Positions 53,215 to 63,206 of a DNA stretch of 64,000 nt are shown piece by piece. Every line of letters starts with the position of its first letter. Within the stretch, counting starts at the first letter, position 1. Origin of the DNA: Bacteroidia bacterium (lineage in GTDB: Bacteria; Bacteroidota; Bacteroidia; Bacteroidales; VadinHA17); assembly GCA_026391555.1 (NCBI GenBank), contig JAPLEB010000039.1, forward strand, positions 42,006 to 106,005, written 5' to 3'. The notes below the pieces were generated by a model. That model had not been told where the DNA came from, ran no database searches, and saw only the letters and a list, made by a program, of their open reading frames with translations. A program made the translations under genes and the position numbers.

Positions 53215-54672
53215 ATGATGCAGATTGAAGAAATATTAAAAGGGATTGATATTATTTCTCTGACCGGAGAAAAAAGCACAATAATTTCAAATATTGAATT
53301 TGATTCCCGTAAGGTGACATCCGGATCACTATTTGTTGCGGTGAAGGGATACAAAACCGATGGTCATGATTTTATTAATGCAGCCATTACATCAGGAGCT
53401 TCTGCGGTTATCTGCGAAATTCTTCCTGAGAAGCCGGATAAAAATATCTGCTGGATTAAAACAGATGATTCTGCAAGAGCACTCGGTTTCGCAGCTTCAA
53501 ACTTTTTCGGAAACCCTTCATCTTCACTTAAACTCGTGGGTGTTACTGGTACAAATGGCAAAACAACCATTGCTACTCTGCTTTACAGGATGTTTGTGCG
53601 ATTGGGCTATAAATGCGGGCTATTTTCAACTGTTTGCAATTACATAAATGGGAAAGAGCTTCCTGCAACACATACAACTCCCGACCCCGTTCAGCTCAAC
53701 AGTCTGTTATCAGATATGGTCATAGACGGGTGCGACTATGCATTTATGGAAGTAAGTTCTCATTCGGCTGCTCAACAGAGAATTGCCGGATTGAAATTCG
53801 ACGGGGGCATCTTTACAAACCTCACTCACGATCACCTCGATTATCACAAAACCTTTGATAATTACCTGGAAGCAAAGAAGCGTTTTTTCGACTCCTTGCC
53901 GCTTGGTTCATTCGCACTTGTGAACATCGATGACAGGAACGGCAGAGTTATGCTACAGAATTGCAAAGCTCGTCAATTCACTTTTTCGGTGAGAGCTATG
54001 GCCGATTTCCGATGTGGAATTATAGAACAAAGTTTCGAAGGAATGAGTCTGAGAATTCAGGGAGAAGAGGTCTGGACAAGATTTATAGGTGATTTTAATG
54101 CATCCAACCTGCTTGCAGTTTATGCTGCATCAGAGCTTCTTGGGGCAACAAAAAAAGAGATATTAACCATTCTAAGCGATCTGCATCCTGTGTCAGGCAG
54201 ACTGGAAATAGTTAAATCTGAAAGTGGTATATCAGGTATTGTTGATTATGCACATACCCCAGATGCACTATTGAATGTTATAGATACAATTAATAAGATA
54301 AGAGAGGGTGATGTACAGCTTATTACCGTTGTTGGCGCCGGTGGTGACAGGGACCGGACAAAACGCCCAATGATGGCTGCAATATCTGCAGAGGGAAGTA
54401 CCAAAATCATCCTCACCTCCGATAATCCCAGAAGTGAAGATCCTGAAAAGATACTTGATGAAATGGAAGCCGGAATAACTCCGGAACATAAAAGAAAAAC
54501 CCTTAGGATATCCGACAGGCGTGAAGCGATAAAAACTGCAGTCATGCTGGCAATCCGTGGCGATGTAATACTGGTTGCAGGGAAAGGGCACGAGACTTAC
54601 CAGGAAATAATGGGAGTGAAACATCACTTCGATGACAGGGAGGAATTGAAAAATGCATTATTACAGAAATAG
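53215..54672 (+). CDS. murE: UDP-MurNAc-tripeptide synthetase MurE (meso-DAP type)
   Basis: MurE adds the third stem amino acid. The ATP-binding GTNGKTT motif is near residue 111 and the TTPDPVQLN motif near residue 155. The substrate-selecting motif reads DNPR (SDNPRSEDP, near residue 403), which marks meso-diaminopimelate as the amino acid, as expected in Bacteroidota. Length 485 residues. It starts one base after the ftsI stop and is followed directly by mraY, with no murF in between. Confidence 0.96.
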   Translation: MMQIEEILKGIDIISLTGEKSTIISNIEFDSRKVTSGSLFVAVKGYKTDGHDFINAAITSGASAVICEILPEKPDKNICWIKTDDSARALGFAASNFFGNPSSSLKLVGVTGTNGKTTIATLLYRMFVRLGYKCGLFSTVCNYINGKELPATHTTPDPVQLNSLLSDMVIDGCDYAFMEVSSHSAAQQRIAGLKFDGGIFTNLTHDHLDYHKTFDNYLEAKKRFFDSLPLGSFALVNIDDRNGRVMLQNCKARQFTFSVRAMADFRCGIIEQSFEGMSLRIQGEEVWTRFIGDFNASNLLAVYAASELLGATKKEILTILSDLHPVSGRLEIVKSESGISGIVDYAHTPDALLNVIDTINKIREGDVQLITVVGAGGDRDRTKRPMMAAISAEGSTKIILTSDNPRSEDPEKILDEMEAGITPEHKRKTLRISDRREAIKTAVMLAIRGDVILVAGKGHETYQEIMGVKHHFDDREELKNALLQK

Positions 54673-54684
54673 ACACAGAGAAAA

Positions 54685-55941
54685 ATGCTTGTATACTTGT
54701 TTAAATATCTCGATACACTTAATATTCCCGGAGCAGGAGTTTTTCAATTTATATCTTTCAGATCGGCAATGGCCGTCATCACTTCTCTGATAATTTCACT
54801 TCTTATCGGAAAAAGAATAATACTGTTTCTCCAGAGGAAACAGGTTGGTGAAGTTGTCAGGGACCTTGGCCTTGAAGGGCAATATCAGAAAAAGGGAACT
54901 CCTACAATGGGAGGCATTATTATACTTGCTTCGATTATTATTCCAACTCTGTTATTTGCAAAACTGGGAAACATTTATATCATTCTGATACTGATAACAA
55001 CAATCTGGCTGGGGATTATTGGTTTTCTGGATGATTATATCAAAATTTTTAAAAAAAACAAAGAGGGACTTGCTGGCAGGTTTAAGATACTGGGTCAGAT
55101 TATTCTTGGAATCATTGTCGGGTTAACTCTGTTTTTCAGCAATGATGTAATTATTGTGGAAAAAGTTCCCTTTTCCGATCTGTCATTAAGGGAGAAAACT
55201 GAACTTCTCGATCCGGCAGATTCATATTCATCACAAGTTGAAATTTCTATGGAAAGAAAATCAACCAAAACTACAATACCATTTATCAAGAATAATGAAT
55301 TTGACTATTCAAGACTAGTGTCATTTATTAATGAAGATCACAGACGACCATTTACATGGCTTGTTTTCGTGATCATCGTGATTTTTATTGTTACATCAGT
55401 TTCCAATGGTGCAAACCTGACCGATGGGCTCGATGGACTTACTACTGGAACATCGGCAATAACCGGAACCGCCCTTGGCATACTTGCATATTTATCGAGC
55501 AATATTATTTATGCCAAGTATTTGAATATTATGTATATACCAGGCACTGAAGAGCTTGTGATTTTCGCAAGTGCATTTATCGGGGCCACTATTGGCTTCC
55601 TTTGGTACAACTCTTACCCGGCGCAGGTTTTTATGGGCGATACCGGAAGCCTGGCGCTTGGAGGCATAATTGCGGTATTTGCAATAATAATAAGAAAAGA
55701 GCTTTTGATCCCGATACTTTGCGGGATATTCCTTGTTGAGAACCTGTCAGTTGTATTGCAGGTTGCATGGTTTAAAAGAACAAAAAGAAAGTACGGTGTA
55801 GGCAGGAGAATTTTCCTAATGGCTCCTCTTCATCATCATTATCAGAAAAAAGGTTTCCCGGAACCGAAGATCGTAATACGGTTCTGGATTGTGGCGATAA
55901 TATTGGCTGTTATTAGTATTATAACACTCAAGATCAGATAA
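54685..55941 (+). CDS. mraY: Phospho-MurNAc-pentapeptide transferase MraY
   Basis: MraY makes lipid I by transferring phospho-MurNAc-pentapeptide to undecaprenyl phosphate. Ten or so membrane segments are seen over 418 residues. The signature KKGTPTMGG is near residue 70, the catalytic DD motif in GFLDDYIKI near residue 115, NLTDGLDGL near residue 246, [10 protein letters not shown] near residue 319, and [12 protein letters not shown] near residue 388. A periplasmic loop of about 60 residues near 160-220 is longer than in E. coli, as is usual in this phylum. Confidence 0.96.
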   Translation: MLVYLFKYLDTLNIPGAGVFQFISFRSAMAVITSLIISLLIGKRIILFLQRKQVGEVVRDLGLEGQYQKKGTPTMGGIIILASIIIPTLLFAKLGNIYIILILITTIWLGIIGFLDDYIKIFKKNKEGLAGRFKILGQIILGIIVGLTLFFSNDVIIVEKVPFSDLSLREKTELLDPADSYSSQVEISMERKSTKTTIPFIKNNEFDYSRLVSFINEDHRRPFTWLVFVIIVIFIVTSVSNGANLTDGLDGLTTGTSAITGTALGILAYLSSNIIYAKYLNIMYIPGTEELVIFASAFIGATIGFLWYNSYPAQVFMGDTGSLALGGIIAVFAIIIRKELLIPILCGIFLVENLSVVLQVAWFKRTKRKYGVGRRIFLMAPLHHHYQKKGFPEPKIVIRFWIVAIILAVISIITLKIR

Positions 55942-55945
55942 TAAA

Positions 55946-57283
55946 ATGAAGAAGAAGATAGTAATATTAGGGGCAGGAGAAAGTGGTGCAGGGTCAGCAG
56001 TGCTTGCACAAAAACATGGGTTTGACGTGTTCGTATCCGATAAAGGTCCGATAAAAGAAATATACCGGGAAGTTCTTAATAAATATAAGATTAAGTGGGA
56101 GGAAGGGAATCACAACGAAAAAGTTATCCTTTCAGCAGATGAGGTAATCAAGAGTCCAGGAATACCTGAAAATGCACCTATAATAAACAAAATCCGTGAA
56201 AAGGGTATCCATGTTATATCGGAAATAGAGTTCGCCGGCAGATATGCTAAGGGTATAAAAATTTGTATCACCGGAAGTAATGGTAAAACAACAGTTACAA
56301 ACCTGATTTACCATATTCTGAAAAAAGCCGGAAAGAATGTCGCGATAACCGGAAATGTAGGAAACAGCTTTGCCATGGCAGTGGCAGAAGGATCATACGA
56401 TTATTATGTAATTGAACTGAGCAGTTTTCAACTCGACGGGATGTATGAATTCAAGGCTGAAATAGCTGTGCTCATGAATATTACGCCTGATCATCTCGAC
56501 AGGTATGGGTATAAACTTCAAAATTATGTAGATTCCAAATTCAGGATAACACAAAACCAGAAGAAATCCGATTTTCTGATTTTCTGGGCAGGCGATCCAA
56601 TCATTAAAACTGAATTATCTAAAAAGAATTACGGAATGGCTCTCCTTCCTTTTTCTGATGAAATTAAGGAAGGTATGTCCGCTTATATCGAAGACAATGA
56701 ATTGATAATAGATTATCAAAATAAAACTAACATTATGACCATTCATGAATTGGCGCTTAAAGGCCGTCACAACACCTACAATTCAATGGCAGCAGCTATT
56801 GCCGGTAAAGTTCTTAATATCCGCAAAGAGGTAATCAGGGAAAGTCTGGCAGATTTTCAGGGAGTTGAACACCGGCTGGAACCGGTTATAACAGTTTGCG
56901 GTATCGACTTTATTAACGATTCAAAAGCTACCAATGTCAACTCAACATGGTATGCTCTTGAGTGTATGGAAAACGATATCGTCTGGATTGTTGGTGGAAT
57001 AGACAAAGGAAATGACTACTCAGAACTTTTCCCGGTAGTCAGGAAGAAGGTCAAAGCAATAGTCTGCCTTGGCAAGGATAACAAGAAAATCGTGGAAGCA
57101 TTTAAAGATAAGGTTGCAACAATAGTGGAAACAACTTCAATGGAAGAGGCTGTCAGGTCTTCATATTACCTGGCAAAGAAGGGTGAAACGGTACTATTGT
57201 CACCCGCATGTGCAAGTTTTGATCTTTTCAGCAATTATGAAGACAGGGGTCGTCAGTTTAAACAAGCAGTAAGAAACCTTTAA
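55946..57283 (+). CDS. murD: UDP-MurNAc-L-alanine:D-glutamate ligase MurD
   Basis: MurD adds D-glutamate in the peptidoglycan precursor pathway. The N-terminal Rossmann part begins VILGAGESGAG, the ATP-binding motif is GSNGKTTVTN near residue 111, and ITPDHLDRYG is near residue 171. The FINDSKATNVNST motif near residue 325 is characteristic of MurD. The 445-residue length is standard. It starts four bases after mraY. Confidence 0.96.
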   Translation: MKKKIVILGAGESGAGSAVLAQKHGFDVFVSDKGPIKEIYREVLNKYKIKWEEGNHNEKVILSADEVIKSPGIPENAPIINKIREKGIHVISEIEFAGRYAKGIKICITGSNGKTTVTNLIYHILKKAGKNVAITGNVGNSFAMAVAEGSYDYYVIELSSFQLDGMYEFKAEIAVLMNITPDHLDRYGYKLQNYVDSKFRITQNQKKSDFLIFWAGDPIIKTELSKKNYGMALLPFSDEIKEGMSAYIEDNELIIDYQNKTNIMTIHELALKGRHNTYNSMAAAIAGKVLNIRKEVIRESLADFQGVEHRLEPVITVCGIDFINDSKATNVNSTWYALECMENDIVWIVGGIDKGNDYSELFPVVRKKVKAIVCLGKDNKKIVEAFKDKVATIVETTSMEEAVRSSYYLAKKGETVLLSPACASFDLFSNYEDRGRQFKQAVRNL

Positions 57284-57295
57284 TCAGCTATTTAA

Positions 57296-58507
57296 ATGCA
57301 ACAGGGTTGGCTTACAAAGACATTTAAGGGAGACAGGGCTATTTGGGGTCTTGTAGCTCTTTTTATGATCTATTCCCTGTTGGCTGTTTATAGCTCTTCT
57401 GTGGGTGTGGCTTATATGAAATATGGCGGCAATACGACATACTTTCTGAGGACCCAGTTTTTTATGCTCGTGTTAAGCCTGATAATAATCGTGGTTGTCC
57501 ATTATCTGCCATACAGAATATATTTTTCGATGGCAGGGTTGATCCTGATCGGTGCTGTAGGATTGCTGATCCTTACCTTTGCATTCGGGTCAAGGGTTAA
57601 CGAGGCGACCCGTTGGCTGGTAATACCGGGAACAGGATTCAGACTTCAGACATCTGATGTCGCCAAGGTGGCACTTGTGCTGTATCTTGCCCGGTCATTA
57701 GCCAAATATCAGAACGAGCTGAATGATTTCAAGCTTGTCACAAAGTATTTTATTTTGCCGGTGGCTATTGTCTGCGGTCTGATTTTACCTGAAAACCTCT
57801 CGACAGCATTAATGATATTCGGTATAAGTATGATAATCATGTTCATAGGAAGGGTACCGTTCAAATTTCTTATGGCTTATGTTGGTATGGGTGTCGTCGG
57901 AGTTGTCCTATTTGCCATGGTGCTTACTGTAGTCACAAAAGACAACAGGGTCGAGGTTTGGAAAAACAGGATCGAGCATTTTTTCTCAGGTGCAGTGGAT
58001 GAGGATGGAGATTATCAGTCGAACCAGGCGAAGATTGCTATTTCAACCGGAGGGTTATTCGGAAAAGCTCCCGGGAAAAGCACCCAGAGGAATATGCTTC
58101 CGCAATCGAATTCTGATTTCATCTTTGCAATAATAATCGAGGAATATGGATTGCTGTTCGGGGCTATCCCCCTCATACTTGCTTATATGATATTGCTGTT
58201 CAGGGGGATTACAATAATGAAGAAATGTGAAACGGCATTTCCTGCCTTTCTGGTAATGGGTTTAATTGTGATGATTGTTGTACAAGCTATGCTTAATATG
58301 CTGGTCGCGGTAGGATTATTCCCGGTTACAGGCCAGACACTTCCAATGGTGAGCTGGGGAAGGACCTCGGTGCTGGTAATGAGTTTTTCAATTGGTGCAA
58401 TACTGAGTGTAAGCAGGGTGGTTAATGCAAGGATAATAAAAGAAGAACTGCCCGAGGAGGAAATTACTGATGAAGGAGAAAAGATATATGAGCCCGCAAA
58501 AACATAA
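57296..58507 (+). CDS. ftsW: Lipid II polymerase FtsW
   Basis: A SEDS-family glycosyltransferase that polymerises septal glycan with FtsI. About ten membrane segments span 403 residues. The ATRWLVIPG motif near residue 102, DVAKVALVLYLAR near residue 122 and the GQTLPMVSWGRTS motif near residue 348 match the FtsW/RodA family. A charged cytoplasmic tail ends the protein. Cluster position identifies it as FtsW and not RodA. The murG start lies within its 3' end. Confidence 0.94.
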   Translation: MQQGWLTKTFKGDRAIWGLVALFMIYSLLAVYSSSVGVAYMKYGGNTTYFLRTQFFMLVLSLIIIVVVHYLPYRIYFSMAGLILIGAVGLLILTFAFGSRVNEATRWLVIPGTGFRLQTSDVAKVALVLYLARSLAKYQNELNDFKLVTKYFILPVAIVCGLILPENLSTALMIFGISMIIMFIGRVPFKFLMAYVGMGVVGVVLFAMVLTVVTKDNRVEVWKNRIEHFFSGAVDEDGDYQSNQAKIAISTGGLFGKAPGKSTQRNMLPQSNSDFIFAIIIEEYGLLFGAIPLILAYMILLFRGITIMKKCETAFPAFLVMGLIVMIVVQAMLNMLVAVGLFPVTGQTLPMVSWGRTSVLVMSFSIGAILSVSRVVNARIIKEELPEEEITDEGEKIYEPAKT

Positions 58508-59600
58508 GAAGGTGATTATAAGCGGCGGAGGCACAGGAGGACATATCTTCCCGGCTATATCTGTCGCCAATGCTCTCAGGAGAATTGATCCTGAGATCGA
58601 TATCCTCTTTGTAGGCGCTGAGGGAAGAATGGAAATGGAGAAAATTCCGGCTGCCGGATACAGGATCATTGGATTACCCGTTACCGGAATACAAAGAAGC
58701 CTGACACTGAAAAATGTTAAAGTACTGTTCAAGCTTATTAAAAGCCTTGCACTGGCAAAAAAAGTTTTAAAGGATTTTAAACCTGATGTTGTTGTAGGTG
58801 TAGGAGGTTATGCAAGCGGACCGGTACTCAGAAAAGCAGGAAAACTGGGGATACCGACACTTATTCAGGAACAGAACAGCTATGCAGGTGTAACAAATAA
58901 ACTTCTTGCAAAAAGAGCTTCAGCTATTTGTGTTGCATACGACGGAATGGATAAGTATTTTCCTGCCGAAAAGATTATTAAAACAGGAAACCCGGTACGC
59001 CAGAATTTTGATAATCTTAAAAATCTGCAAAGTGAGGCACTCTCATTTTTTAACCTGAAAAAAGACTTCCCTGTGATCCTGATCCTGGGAGGGTCACTCG
59101 GTGCCGGGAGTATTAATAAAAGTCTTTCGGGAAACATTAATAAGCTTAGAGACTCGGATTGCCAATGGTTATGGCAGACAGGAAAACATTATTTTGAAAA
59201 TGTCAAGGCCCTGGTTTCTCTTTCTTTCTGTGAAAATATTTCAGTGCATGGGTTCATTAACAGGATGGACTATGCCTATGCAGCAGCAGATATAATTGTG
59301 TCGAGGGCCGGTGCAGGGACCATCTCCGAGTTATGCCTGGTTGGCAAACCTGTAATACTGGTTCCTTCTCCGAATGTTGCCGAAGATCACCAGACCAAAA
59401 ATGCAATGGCTTTGTCAGAACGAGAGGCTGCAATGTTAATTACTGATAATCAGGCAGTAAGGATACTTGTAGATGAGGCAATTAAGCTAATTTCAGATAA
59501 AAATAAAAGAGACCTGCTTTCTGAAAACATACTAAAGATGGCTGACAGGGATGCTGATGTCAGAATAGCAGAAGAGGTACTTAAGCTTGCAGGAAAATGA
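58488..59600 (+). CDS. murG: UDP-GlcNAc:lipid I transferase MurG
   Basis: MurG adds GlcNAc to lipid I, forming lipid II, at the inner face of the membrane. The N-terminal GGGTGGHIFPA motif, VGVGGYASGPV near residue 105 and the donor-site SRAGAGTISEL motif near residue 278 are present. I start at the ATG at 58488 (MSPQKHKK), 20 bases inside ftsW; an earlier in-frame ATG at 58470 would add six residues. About 370 residues. It overlaps murC by four bases. Confidence 0.95.
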   Translation: MSPQKHKKVIISGGGTGGHIFPAISVANALRRIDPEIDILFVGAEGRMEMEKIPAAGYRIIGLPVTGIQRSLTLKNVKVLFKLIKSLALAKKVLKDFKPDVVVGVGGYASGPVLRKAGKLGIPTLIQEQNSYAGVTNKLLAKRASAICVAYDGMDKYFPAEKIIKTGNPVRQNFDNLKNLQSEALSFFNLKKDFPVILILGGSLGAGSINKSLSGNINKLRDSDCQWLWQTGKHYFENVKALVSLSFCENISVHGFINRMDYAYAAADIIVSRAGAGTISELCLVGKPVILVPSPNVAEDHQTKNAMALSEREAAMLITDNQAVRILVDEAIKLISDKNKRDLLSENILKMADRDADVRIAEEVLKLAGK

Positions 59601-60991
59601 TTGATTTCAAAAATATAGAAGGAATATATTTTGTCGGGATAGGAGGTATCGGCATGAGTGCCCTTGCCTTTTATTTTGAAAAGGGTGGTTATACTATAGC
59701 AGGATACGACAGGTCTGAAAGCAGGATAACTCTGTCACTGATTGAATGTGGCTGTACCGTTTCGTATAAAGATGATGTTAATGTTTTACAGGATCTCTTT
59801 GGGGATATTAGTAATAAAGAAAAAGTTTTAATTGTTTATACGCCTGCTATCCCCCTTGAGAACAGGATACTTTCGCATTTCAGAAATAATGGGTACAGGC
59901 TTTATAAGCGGTCAGAGGTTCTGGGTGAAATATCAGAAAATACAGATACTCTGGCAGTGGCAGGGACCCATGGCAAAACTACTGTTTCCACAATGATTGC
60001 TCATTTATTGAAGCAATCGCATATTGACTGCTCTGCATTTCTTGGTGGAATCTCTAAGAATTATGATTCAAATCTTCTGTTAGGCGAAGGCAGATATACT
60101 GTTATGGAGGCTGATGAGTTCGATCGTTCCTTCCATCGCCTCAAACCGCTTATGGCAGTAGTAACTTCGCTCGATGCCGACCATCTTGATATCTATGGCG
60201 ATCAGGGTACGATGGTTAAAGCATATAATGAGTTCTGCAATAAAATCAGACCGGGAGGCACGCTGGTTGTTAACAGCAGAATACGAAAAGAAATTGTTGT
60301 TCATGAGGGTATTACCTGCTTTACATACGGGCTTGCTTCCAATGCCGATTTCCGGGCATTCAACATTGAGCTTTGCAAAGATTATTACAGGTTCAATATT
60401 AAAACACCCGCGACAATAATTAATGATCTGCATTTTGCATTTCCTGGTATAATAAATATCGAAAATTTTACTGCAGCTATTGCCATCGCCCTTATGTGCG
60501 GCGTTACAGAGCAGGAAATCAGAAAAGCCGTCATTCTCTTTCAGGGTGTCAGAAGAAGATTTGATATCAGGATCAATTGGCCGGGTCTTGCTTATGTTGA
60601 TGATTATGCCCACCATCCGGAGGAGATAAGAGCCTGCATAACATCGTTGAAAGAGTATTTCACCGGAAGAAAAATTACCGGCATCTTTCAACCACACCTC
60701 TTTTCGAGAACACGCGACCATGCTGATGGATTTGCCGGTATTCTTGATGAACTGGATGAGGTGATTCTTCTTCCCATATATCCTGCTCGTGAAAAACCCA
60801 TTCCTGGTGTAACCTCAGAATTGATTTTTAATAAAATGAGCTCCGGGGGAAAGAGACTTTTGAACAAAGAAGATATATTAGGGAAACTGGATGTAAGCAA
60901 ACTTGATGTCCTGCTCACAATCGGAGCCGGCGATATAGACACACTTGTCAGTCCTATTGAAGAGAAGCTCAGGAAGGAGAGAGCAAGATGA
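59597..60991 (+). CDS. murC: UDP-MurNAc:L-alanine ligase MurC
   Basis: MurC adds the first stem amino acid, L-alanine. FVGIGGIGMSALA opens the UDP-binding domain, AGTHGKTTVSTM near residue 121 binds ATP, and the YVDDYAHHPEEI motif near residue 334 is typical of MurC. Length 464 residues. The start overlaps murG and its stop overlaps ftsQ, both by four bases (ATGA), indicating tight coupling. Confidence 0.96.
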   Translation: MIDFKNIEGIYFVGIGGIGMSALAFYFEKGGYTIAGYDRSESRITLSLIECGCTVSYKDDVNVLQDLFGDISNKEKVLIVYTPAIPLENRILSHFRNNGYRLYKRSEVLGEISENTDTLAVAGTHGKTTVSTMIAHLLKQSHIDCSAFLGGISKNYDSNLLLGEGRYTVMEADEFDRSFHRLKPLMAVVTSLDADHLDIYGDQGTMVKAYNEFCNKIRPGGTLVVNSRIRKEIVVHEGITCFTYGLASNADFRAFNIELCKDYYRFNIKTPATIINDLHFAFPGIINIENFTAAIAIALMCGVTEQEIRKAVILFQGVRRRFDIRINWPGLAYVDDYAHHPEEIRACITSLKEYFTGRKITGIFQPHLFSRTRDHADGFAGILDELDEVILLPIYPAREKPIPGVTSELIFNKMSSGGKRLLNKEDILGKLDVSKLDVLLTIGAGDIDTLVSPIEEKLRKERAR

Positions 60992-61764
60992 AGATGTTTT
61001 TAAAGATATTATTAATTATTCCTGTGTTATACCTTATTATAATACCGGTTTACCTTGCCATATCCACAAATGCAAAACCCTGCGGGGGAATTGAAATTAA
61101 TATTAAAGATTCTTCTGATTATCATTTTGTTACAAGAAGACAACTGTTAAGTCTTGTATATGGAAATACAAAAAGAATACTTGGTCAGCCTGTAAAGGAT
61201 GTTTCAGTTTCTAAAATTGAAAGCAGAATAAATGTACTGAGAGAATTAAAAGTGGCTGAAGTATACATGACAATTGATGGAACTGTACATGTTTATGTCG
61301 ATCAGCGCGATCCGGTTATGAGAGTAATGCCTGATAACGGAGGAGACTATTTTGTTGATGAAGATGGTGTTGTTGTGAGGAAAAGAAATCTGTATACGCC
61401 TCGATTGCACATAGTTGGTGGCAACGTGAATATAAGCTCAGCCATGCTTGACGGAATAAGTGTTCTCGATACAAGTATTAAAAACTCAATTCTTAAGGAT
61501 ATTTATCACCTGGTAAATTATATAAATGATGACAATTTCTGGTCAGCACAGATCGATCAGATCTATGTAGACGGTAACGATGAAATTGACCTTATACCTC
61601 GTGTCGGCAACCAGCTTGTTCATCTCGGAACTTCTGAAAATTATGAAGGTAAGCTGAGAAACCTTGAGGCATTTTATGATAAGGTGTTACCCGAAGTAGG
61701 ATGGAACAAATATTCGTTAATAAACCTTGAATTTAAAGATCAGATAGTTTGTAAAAAGAGATAA
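60988..61764 (+). CDS. ftsQ: Cell division protein FtsQ
   Basis: A bitopic divisome protein with an N-terminal membrane segment (about residues 3-24) and a periplasmic POTRA/FtsQ region. The conserved pattern ESRINVLRELKVAEVYMTIDG near residue 74 followed by VYVDQRDPVMRV and DEDGVV is that of FtsQ. The 258-residue protein lies between murC and ftsA, the canonical place. Confidence 0.92.
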   Translation: MKMFLKILLIIPVLYLIIIPVYLAISTNAKPCGGIEINIKDSSDYHFVTRRQLLSLVYGNTKRILGQPVKDVSVSKIESRINVLRELKVAEVYMTIDGTVHVYVDQRDPVMRVMPDNGGDYFVDEDGVVVRKRNLYTPRLHIVGGNVNISSAMLDGISVLDTSIKNSILKDIYHLVNYINDDNFWSAQIDQIYVDGNDEIDLIPRVGNQLVHLGTSENYEGKLRNLEAFYDKVLPEVGWNKYSLINLEFKDQIVCKKR

Positions 61765-61787
61765 TCAGAATAAATAATATTTAAGTT

Positions 61788-63143
61788 ATGAGCAAAAAAG
61801 AACAGTATGTAGCAGCTATCGACATTGGAACCACCAAAATTGTAGCGATTGTCGGTAAGAAGAACGAGAATGGAAAGATTGAGATTCTCGGACTTAGCAA
61901 AGCACTTTCCAGAGGTGTAAAGAGAGGCGTTGTTCTTAATATTGAGGAGACAGTTACCGCCATTCAGACTACCGTGGAGGACGTGCAGAAAAGATCAGGC
62001 ATTCTATTCTCAGAGGTCTTTGTCGGGATTGCCGGTCAGCATATTAAAAGTATGAAAAACCGTGGCTATATTATGCGTGAGGCATATGATGATGAAATCA
62101 AGAAAGAGGAGGTATTCAAACTGATTGAGGATATGCATAAAATCCATATCGACATCGGGGAGGAAATAATTCATGTAATCCCTCAGAATTTCATCGTTGA
62201 TAATGAGACAGGGGTTAAGAGCCCTATCGGCATGTGCGGCAGGCGACTGGAAGCCAACTTTCATATTGTTATAGGTCAGGTTGCTGCCGCAAAGAACATT
62301 GAAAAATGTATCCGGAAAGCAAATCTGACAGTGAAGGATATGATCCTGGAGCCACTTGCATCATCAGATGCTGTACTTACCGATGATGAAAAAGAGGCCG
62401 GAGTAGTACTGGTGGATATTGGTGGCGGAACAACAGATGTAGCGGTATATTATGATAATATTATCCGTCATACTGCGGTGATTCCGTTTGGCGGAAATGT
62501 TGTGACAAAAGATATTAAGGAGGGTTGCGCAATCCTACAGAGACATGCTGAACAGCTTAAAATTCAGTACGGTTCAGCTTTGGGAGACATTGCCCCTGAA
62601 GACAAAGTAGTATCAATCCCGGGCATCAGCGGAAGAGAACCGAAAGAAATTTCATTTAAAAGCCTCGCTTATATTATCCAGTCGAGGATGGAAGAGATTA
62701 TTGACGCTGTGAATTTTGAAATTCAGAATTCCGGTTATGCTGATAAACTTGCTGCCGGTGTCGTAATAACCGGAGGGGGTGCTTTGCTGAAACACCTGCC
62801 TCAGTTGATGAAATTCAAAACAGCGATGGATGTAAGAATAGGTCTGCCGAATGAACATCTTGCCGGATCGGCAAAGAATGAAATTAACCAGCCGATGTAT
62901 GCAACAAGTGTCGGGTTGATAATGCGTGGCTTCGACTATCTGGAGACGTATAAAAAATCATTCAATGCAGGAATTAAGGAAGAGTTTGTCTTGCCAAAAG
63001 TTGCAGCTGTTGCACAGCATGATGAAGAAGAGGAAGATGGATTAAAACCTCCTGTTCAGGAAGAGGAAAAAACACCTCTCACCGAAAAGATCAAGATTAT
63101 GCTGTCAAGAATGTTTGAGGTTGAAGATCAGTCTATAAAATGA
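61788..63143 (+). CDS. ftsA: Cell division protein FtsA
   Basis: An actin-fold protein that tethers FtsZ to the membrane. The phosphate-1 motif AIDIGTTKIVAIVG is at about residues 10-23, the 1C/SHS2 region follows (FVGIAGQHIKSMKNRGY), the phosphate-2 motif is DIGGGTTDVAVY near residue 209, and the adenosine motif is VITGGGALLKHLP near residue 325. An acidic linker and a C-terminal helix (KIKIMLSRMFEVE) would be the membrane-targeting end. 451 residues; ftsZ follows after 63 bases. Confidence 0.96.
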   Translation: MSKKEQYVAAIDIGTTKIVAIVGKKNENGKIEILGLSKALSRGVKRGVVLNIEETVTAIQTTVEDVQKRSGILFSEVFVGIAGQHIKSMKNRGYIMREAYDDEIKKEEVFKLIEDMHKIHIDIGEEIIHVIPQNFIVDNETGVKSPIGMCGRRLEANFHIVIGQVAAAKNIEKCIRKANLTVKDMILEPLASSDAVLTDDEKEAGVVLVDIGGGTTDVAVYYDNIIRHTAVIPFGGNVVTKDIKEGCAILQRHAEQLKIQYGSALGDIAPEDKVVSIPGISGREPKEISFKSLAYIIQSRMEEIIDAVNFEIQNSGYADKLAAGVVITGGGALLKHLPQLMKFKTAMDVRIGLPNEHLAGSAKNEINQPMYATSVGLIMRGFDYLETYKKSFNAGIKEEFVLPKVAAVAQHDEEEEDGLKPPVQEEEKTPLTEKIKIMLSRMFEVEDQSIK

Positions 63144-63206
63144 TCAGAAAAATATGGTTTTACTCTTAAGTATATGCTGTTCATAATAAATTAAATAACT
63201 ACACTA

